Below are positions 59,817-64,000 of a stretch of 64,000 nucleotides of DNA, piece after piece. The notes beneath the pieces were generated by a model, which did not search any database, was not told the origin of the DNA, and saw only the letters and a program-made list of their open reading frames with translations. A program made the position numbers and the translations under genes. The stretch lies in NCBI RefSeq assembly GCF_000420145.1, contig NZ_ATUJ01000009.1, positions 1-64,000 on the forward strand, written 5' to 3'. The DNA comes from Paracoccus zeaxanthinifaciens ATCC 21588 (GTDB lineage: Bacteria; Pseudomonadota; Alphaproteobacteria; Rhodobacterales; Rhodobacteraceae). Within the stretch, counting starts at the first letter, position 1. Each line of letters opens with the position of its first letter.

Positions 59817-60971
59817 ATGCGTTACTTTCTGATCGCGGGCGAGGCCTCGGGCGACCAGCTGGGCGAGGCGCTGATGGAGGGGCTGGCACAGCTGGACCCG
59901 GACGCGCAGTTCATCGGCATCGGCGGGCAGGGCATGACCGCCCGCGGCATCGACAGCATCTTCCCCATGGACGAGCTGAGCCTGATGGGCATCTGGGAGG
60001 TCCTGCCGAAATACCGTCACCTCCGGCGGCGGATCTCGGAGACGGCGCAGGCCGTTCTGGACAGCGGCGCGGATGTGCTGATCACCATCGACAGCCCCGA
60101 TTTCTGTCTGCGCGTGGCGCGGCTGGTCAAGGAGGCGCGTCCGGACATGCGCGTCGTCCATTACGTCGCGCCCTCGGTCTGGGCATGGCGCGCGGGCCGC
60201 GCGGCCAAGATGGCCAAGGTCGTGGACCACGTTCTGGCCATCCTGCCGTTCGAACCCCCGCTGATGCAGGCTGCCGGCATGACCTGCGATTTCGTGGGCC
60301 ATCCGGTCGCCACCTGGAATGTCGCTGGCCCCGACGATGCGCAGCTGTTCCGCAGCCGCCACGGGATCGCACCCGACGCGCCGGTGGTGCTGTGCCTGCC
60401 AGGCTCTCGCAGGTCCGAGGTCACGCGCCTGGGCGCCCGCTTTGACGAGGCGCTGATGCGCCTCCGCGACCGTGTCCCCGAGATCCGCGTGGTGCTGCCG
60501 ACCGTGCCCGGTGTCGCCGGCATGGTGCGCGACATGACCCGCCGCTGGCCGACCGCCCCCATCGTCATCGAGGAGCGGCAGGAGAAGCGCGCGGCCTTCG
60601 CGGCGGCCGACCTGGCGCTTGCGGCGTCGGGAACGGTCAGCCTGGAGCTGGCCGCGCACCGGGTGCCGATGGTGATCGGCTATGACATGGCGCCGCTGTC
60701 GCGCCTGATCGTGGGGATGCTGCTGCGCACGGATACGGTGACCCTGGTGAACCTAGTCAGCGAAACCCGCGTGGTGCCGGAATTCCTTGGGGGGCGGTGT
60801 CAGCCCGGACCTCTGGCCGAGGCGCTTCAGGCCGCGCTCGAGGATCCGAAGGCCCGCAATGCCCAGCTGGACGCGATGGATCTGACCATGGACCGTTTGG
60901 GCAAGGGGGGTGAGGCGCCGGGCCTTCGCGCGGCGCACTCGGTCATTCAGGCGATCACAGGACCGCGGTGA
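59817..60971 (+). CDS. lpxB: Lipid-A-disaccharide synthase LpxB
   Basis: A 384-residue GT19 glycosyltransferase joining lipid X with UDP-diacylglucosamine to make the lipid A disaccharide. AGEASGDQLG at the N terminus, SLMGIWEVLPK, YVAPSVWAWRAGRA and the C-terminal AASGTVSLELA are hallmark motifs. It starts 63 bases after lpxI, and its last 17 bases overlap the convergent ridA gene. Confidence 0.96.
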   Translation: MRYFLIAGEASGDQLGEALMEGLAQLDPDAQFIGIGGQGMTARGIDSIFPMDELSLMGIWEVLPKYRHLRRRISETAQAVLDSGADVLITIDSPDFCLRVARLVKEARPDMRVVHYVAPSVWAWRAGRAAKMAKVVDHVLAILPFEPPLMQAAGMTCDFVGHPVATWNVAGPDDAQLFRSRHGIAPDAPVVLCLPGSRRSEVTRLGARFDEALMRLRDRVPEIRVVLPTVPGVAGMVRDMTRRWPTAPIVIEERQEKRAAFAAADLALAASGTVSLELAAHRVPMVIGYDMAPLSRLIVGMLLRTDTVTLVNLVSETRVVPEFLGGRCQPGPLAEALQAALEDPKARNAQLDAMDLTMDRLGKGGEAPGLRAAHSVIQAITGPR

Positions 60972-61302
60972 CGATGATCTCGACCTTGTAGTCGGGGGTC
61001 GCCAGCGCCGATTCGCCGGTCGCGCGCGCGGGTGCGTGACCCTGCGGGACCCACGCGTCCCAGACGGCGTTCATTTCCGCGAAATCGGACATGTCGGCCA
61101 CCCAGATCTGGGCCGAGACGATCTTGGTCTTGTCGGTGCCTGCATTCGCCAGCAGCTCGTCGATCTGCGACAGGATCGCCTTGGTCTGATCGGTCACCGA
61201 GGTGCCGGGTTCGCCGACCTGGCCCGCAAGAAAGACGAAGCCGTTGGCCACGACCGCCTGGCTCATGCGCTGGCCGGTCTCGAAACGCTGGATGTCGGTC
61301 AT
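60955..61302 (-). CDS. ridA: RidA family protein
   Basis: A 115-residue Rid-family protein; the archetype hydrolyses reactive enamines and imines from PLP enzymes. VFLAGQVG and the end RATGESALATPDYKVEI are family marks, including the arginine (in PARAT) needed for deaminase activity. It belongs to one of the Rid subgroups other than archetypal RidA, so the exact substrate is open. AGGAGA lies before the ATG. It converges on lpxB. Confidence 0.85.
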   Translation of the reverse strand: MTDIQRFETGQRMSQAVVANGFVFLAGQVGEPGTSVTDQTKAILSQIDELLANAGTDKTKIVSAQIWVADMSDFAEMNAVWDAWVPQGHAPARATGESALATPDYKVEIIVTAVL

Positions 61303-61414
61303 CCTGTTCTCCTGATAGTAGGCCGGGCACGTCCCGGCGGGCGGACGCTAGCCGTGGCGGGGGATCGCCGCAAGGCGGGTTGCGGGCGTTGCCGGTTTGT
61401 TCTAGGGTTTCTGC

Positions 61415-61876
61415 ATGCAGATTGACCAGACGATGCCCGCGATGCCGGGGCAGCGGCTTGCCCGCGGGACGGGCCGCCTGCTGCGCAGCCTGGACCACGC
61501 CGTCCTGACCGAGTTCGCGCCCGTTCGCGGGCTGCGCGTCGACGTGATCAGCCTCGGCCCCAAGGGCGAATTGTGGATCGTCGAATGCAAGAGCGGACGC
61601 GCCGATTTCCGGTCCGACCGCAAGTGGCAGGGCTATCTCGACTGGTGCGACCGCTATTTCTGGGCGGTGGATCGCGATTTCCCGACCGAGCTGCTGCCCG
61701 AGGATACCGGCCTGATCATGGCCGACGGATTCGGCGCCGAGATCATCCGCATGGCGCCCGAGGCGAAGCTGGCGCCCGCGCGCCGCACCAAGGTGCAGCG
61801 CGATTTCGCACGCGCCGCGGCGCTGCGCCTTCAGGGGCTGACCGATCCCGAGGGGATCAGCGCTTCGGTTTCTTAG
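61415..61876 (+). CDS. mmcB: MmcB family DNA repair protein
   Basis: A 153-residue protein of the MmcB family, small PD-(D/E)XK-like nucleases named for mitomycin C sensitivity in Caulobacter. LDHAVLTEFAPVRGLRVDVISLG and WIVECKSGRADFRSDRKW contain the D...E-x-K core typical of these nucleases. SOS control is expected from the family, but no clear GTTC-N7-GTTC LexA box is visible upstream. Its 3' end overlaps the convergent DUF6324 gene by 20 bases. Confidence 0.88.
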   Translation: MQIDQTMPAMPGQRLARGTGRLLRSLDHAVLTEFAPVRGLRVDVISLGPKGELWIVECKSGRADFRSDRKWQGYLDWCDRYFWAVDRDFPTELLPEDTGLIMADGFGAEIIRMAPEAKLAPARRTKVQRDFARAAALRLQGLTDPEGISASVS

Positions 61877-62069
61877 CGCCCTTGCCGCTCATCAGCTGGG
61901 CGGCCTCGACGGCGGCCATCAGTTCCTCGGCGATCTCGGTCGCTTCCTCGGGGTCGAAATCCATCGGAAGGTCGATTCCGTCGCCCTGGATGTAGATGCG
62001 GACCATCCCCTGATCCGTCGGGCCGACCTGCAGATTGGTCGAAACTTCGCTTTCGCTGTTGATACCCAT
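61857..62069 (-). CDS. DUF6324 family small protein (70 aa)
   Basis: A 70-residue acidic protein with a basic end. It begins MGINSESEVSTNLQVGPTD and ends in GKGAKKPKR; DFDPEEATEIAEELMAAVEAA is a helix. It resembles the DUF6324 family of alphaproteobacteria; function unknown. ATG at 62069 is chosen for AAGGACAGG upstream; a longer frame adds an unconserved basic stretch. It overlaps mmcB tail to tail. Confidence 0.75.
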   Translation of the reverse strand: MGINSESEVSTNLQVGPTDQGMVRIYIQGDGIDLPMDFDPEEATEIAEELMAAVEAAQLMSGKGAKKPKR

Positions 62070-62171
62070 GGCCTGTCCTTTCGCTTGGAAGAACTTTCTG
62101 TATCCGAACGTCATTTTCCGGGCAAGGAGGGCTTGCAACCATCTCGTGACAGGGCTAAAGACCCGCGCAGT

Positions 62172-62248
62172 GCCGCCTTAGCTCAGTTGGTTAGAGCGCT
62201 AGATTGTGGATCTAGAGGTCCCCCGTTCGAGCCGGGGAGGCGGTACCA
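62172..62248 (+). tRNA. tRNA-His (GTG), without encoded G-1
   Basis: A 77-base cloverleaf: acceptor GCCGCCT pairs with AGGCGGT (G1-U72 wobble), discriminator A73, encoded CCA at 62246-62248, anticodon loop TTGTGGA. The base before position 1 is T, so no G-1 is encoded and A73 replaces C73, as known for a group of alphaproteobacteria. Confidence 0.95.
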
Positions 62249-62291
62249 TCTTCCCCCAGATGCCCGGTTCATGTCCATCGCCGATGGATCA

Positions 62292-62316
62292 CCCGCCACG
62301 CTTGTCGCATGGCGGG
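62292..62316. terminator. Hairpin between tRNA-His and the ABC gene
   Basis: CCCGCCA and TGGCGGG pair around eleven bases. Between the convergent tRNA-His and ABC transporter genes; no T-run. Confidence 0.35.
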
Positions 62317-62326
62317 CGTTCTCGCG

Positions 62327-63346
62327 TCAGGCGGCCTCTCCGCGGGCGCGCGCGATCTCGGCCTCGGTCAGGGGGCCGGGGAAGTGGCAGGCGGTCGCGT
62401 GGTCGTTGCCCATCAGCGCGGGCACCTCGGCGGCGCAGCGATCCGTGGCGCGCGGGCAGCGCGTGCGGAAGACGCAGCCCGAGGGCGGCGCCATGGGCGA
62501 GGGCAGGTCGCCCGTCAGCGGCACGATCGTCCTTGCGGTCTGGACCTTCGGATCGGGAACCGGCACCGCCGACAGCAGCGCCTGCGTATAGGGGTGCTGC
62601 GGATCGTCATAGAGCGCGGCGACGGGGCCCGTCTCCATCACCTTGCCAAGATACAGGACCATCACCCGGTCGCTGATATGTTTGACCACCGACAGGTCGT
62701 GGGCGATGAAGACCAGCGCCAGACCCAGTTCCTTCTGCAGGCGGATCAGCAGGTTGATGACCTGCGCCTGGATCGACACGTCCAGCGCGCTGACCGGCTC
62801 GTCGCAGATGATCAGCTTCGGCTCCACGATCAGGGCGCGGGCGATGCCGATGCGCTGGCACTGCCCGCCGCTGAATTCGTGGGGATAGCGGTTGATCTGG
62901 TTCGGCAGCAGGCCGACCTTCTCCATCATCGCCTTGACGCGTTCCTTGACCTCGAAGGCGCGCAGGCCGGGGCGATGCGTGCGCAGGGGTTCCGCGATGA
63001 TCTGGCCCACGGTCATGCGCGGGTTGAGGCTGGCCAGCGGGTCCTGGAACACCATCTGGATGTCGCTGCGATAGCGCATCATCTGGCGCGGCGTCATGGC
63101 CAGCAGGTCCTTGCCGTCGATCCATTCGGCCCGTCCCGTCGCGGGCGCAAGCCCGATCAGCGCGCGCGCCAGCGTGGACTTGCCGCAACCCGATTCGCCC
63201 ACTACACCAAGCGTCTCACCGGGTTTCAGGGTGAAATCGACGCCCGACACGGCGTGCAGTTCGCGCGGCTTGGCCCAGGGCATGTCGCCTTCGCGGCGGA
63301 TCTGGAAGGTGACGCGCAGATCGCGCACGTTCAGAAGATCGCTCAT
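62327..63346 (-). CDS. Dipeptide/oligopeptide-type ABC transporter ATPase (DppF/OppF-like)
   Basis: A 339-residue ATPase. Walker A is GESGCGKST, the signature is FSGGQCQRIGIARAL and Walker B is LIICDEP; the C-terminal domain with CVFRTRCPRATDRC binds the extra cysteine motif typical of the peptide/nickel (PepT) subfamily. It pairs with the next gene as the second ATPase subunit and overlaps it by four bases. Permease and binding-protein genes must lie beyond the window, so the substrate is not fixed. Confidence 0.92.
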   Translation of the reverse strand: MSDLLNVRDLRVTFQIRREGDMPWAKPRELHAVSGVDFTLKPGETLGVVGESGCGKSTLARALIGLAPATGRAEWIDGKDLLAMTPRQMMRYRSDIQMVFQDPLASLNPRMTVGQIIAEPLRTHRPGLRAFEVKERVKAMMEKVGLLPNQINRYPHEFSGGQCQRIGIARALIVEPKLIICDEPVSALDVSIQAQVINLLIRLQKELGLALVFIAHDLSVVKHISDRVMVLYLGKVMETGPVAALYDDPQHPYTQALLSAVPVPDPKVQTARTIVPLTGDLPSPMAPPSGCVFRTRCPRATDRCAAEVPALMGNDHATACHFPGPLTEAEIARARGEAA

Positions 63347-64000
63347 GCGAGGGTCTCCTTCTGTTGGGTGGTGGCGATGCGGCGGTCCAGAACCTCGGGG
63401 ACGGGCGCAAGGCAGGCCCGCATGCGGTCGGGGGCGAACCCTTCCAGCGGCGGGTCGACGACATCGCAATCGGGCCGCCGATAGGGGCAGCGCGGCGCGA
63501 AGGCGCAGCCCTTGGGCGGGCGGCTCATGTTGGGGGGCTGGCCGGGGATGGCGCGCAGCTCGTCCTCGTCCTGATCGACGCGGGGGATCGCGTCCAGCAG
63601 CCCCTGGGTATAGGGATGCGCCGCCTCGGCGAACAGCGGGCCCACGGGCCCCGTCTCGCGGATGCGGCCGCCATACATGACGGCGACACGCTCGCACGAT
63701 CCCGCCACGACGCCCAGGTCATGGGTGATCAGGATCATCGCCATGCCGAATTCGCGCTGCAGATCGGCCAGCAGCGTCATGATCTGCGCCTGCACCGTCA
63801 CGTCCAGCGCGGTCGTCGGCTCGTCCGCGATCAGCAGGCTGGGCCTGCACAGCAGCGCCATGGCGATCATCACCCGCTGGCGCATCCCCCCGCTGAACTC
63901 GTGCGGATAGAGCCGCACGCGCCCCTTCGCATCGGGGATCTTGACCGCGTCCAGCATCGCCACGGCCTCGGCCACGGCCTGACGCTTGGACATGCCCTTG
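63343..64000 (-). CDS. Dipeptide/oligopeptide-type ABC transporter ATPase (DppD/OppD-like), partial
   Basis: The C-terminal 219 or so residues of an ATPase whose start lies beyond base 64000. The signature [15 protein letters not shown], Walker [13 protein letters not shown], the H-loop ITHDLG and the C-terminal [14 protein letters not shown] motif are visible; Walker A is outside. It overlaps the downstream ATPase gene (ATGA), the usual DppD-DppF arrangement. Confidence 0.9.
   Translation of the reverse strand, partial: KGMSKRQAVAEAVAMLDAVKIPDAKGRVRLYPHEFSGGMRQRVMIAMALLCRPSLLIADEPTTALDVTVQAQIMTLLADLQREFGMAMILITHDLGVVAGSCERVAVMYGGRIRETGPVGPLFAEAAHPYTQGLLDAIPRVDQDEDELRAIPGQPPNMSRPPKGCAFAPRCPYRRPDCDVVDPPLEGFAPDRMRACLAPVPEVLDRRIATTQQKETLA

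Noticed and set aside
61395..61414. Possible LexA box (GTTC...GTTTC) before mmcB
   Set aside because: The second half-site is GTTTC and the spacing is four bases, not seven, so it does not fit GTTC-N7-GTTC.

Overview
The window comes from a high-GC alphaproteobacterium. It is most likely a member of the Rhodobacterales, close to Paracoccus. Support comes from chpT beside a DUF3553 gene, ornithine-lipid genes olsB-olsA, an mmcB gene, a COQ10-like ubiquinone gene, a trgB-like NUDIX gene followed by cysK, and a tRNA-His with A73 and no encoded G-1. Genes are dense, very many are joined by ATGA or TGATG overlaps, and several use GTG or TTG starts. I see no prophage, insertion sequence, CRISPR array, rRNA or replication origin.

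Left part (1-19 kb): MYG1-family nuclease, tyrS/anmK (divergent), a secreted PRC-barrel protein, two identical tRNA-Asp genes, proA, chpT/DUF3553, olsBA, B12-dependent ribonucleotide reductase (nrdJ), a TetR/MFS efflux pair with two visible palindromic operators, an MHS-family transporter, and a siderophore cassette (DUF2218-SIP reductase divergent from a TonB receptor and an RhtX/FptX-type permease).

Centre (19.5-31.2 kb): the most interesting locus. Eleven tightly packed co-directional genes start with a partner-switch and phosphorelay set (receiver-PP2C phosphatase, STAS anti-anti-factor, HATPase anti-factor kinase, membrane HPt). They run with a 3-nt gap into a surface-polysaccharide set: DUF3131 protein, acyltransferase-3, BcsA-like GT2 synthase with an unusual QRYKY motif, a second DUF3131 protein, a secreted peptidoglycan-binding-type protein, an outer-membrane beta-barrel and an esterase. 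No sigma factor is present. I infer an O-acylated exopolysaccharide whose synthesis or export is set by the partner switch. I do not recognise it as one of the classical cellulose, PNAG, alginate or OPG systems.

Right part (31-64 kb): tRNA-Ser(CGA), a DUF2059-like protein, trgB-like NUDIX, cysK, a large MscS-family channel, an AI-2E family permease, gyrA, dsbB/dedA, YpfJ-type metalloprotease, COQ10-like protein, metK-ahcY, a TetR regulator, typA, hyi-DUF1285, a MoxR-DUF58-DUF4159-GATase-like operon, the lipid A block fabZ-lpxA-lpxI-lpxB, ridA, mmcB, tRNA-His, and two dipeptide-type ABC ATPase genes, the second cut by the window edge. Several very small genes (24, 34, 49, 59, 60 and 70 codons) are supported by ribosome binding sites or family resemblance. 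The only gene-free stretch above 300 bases is 1-355.
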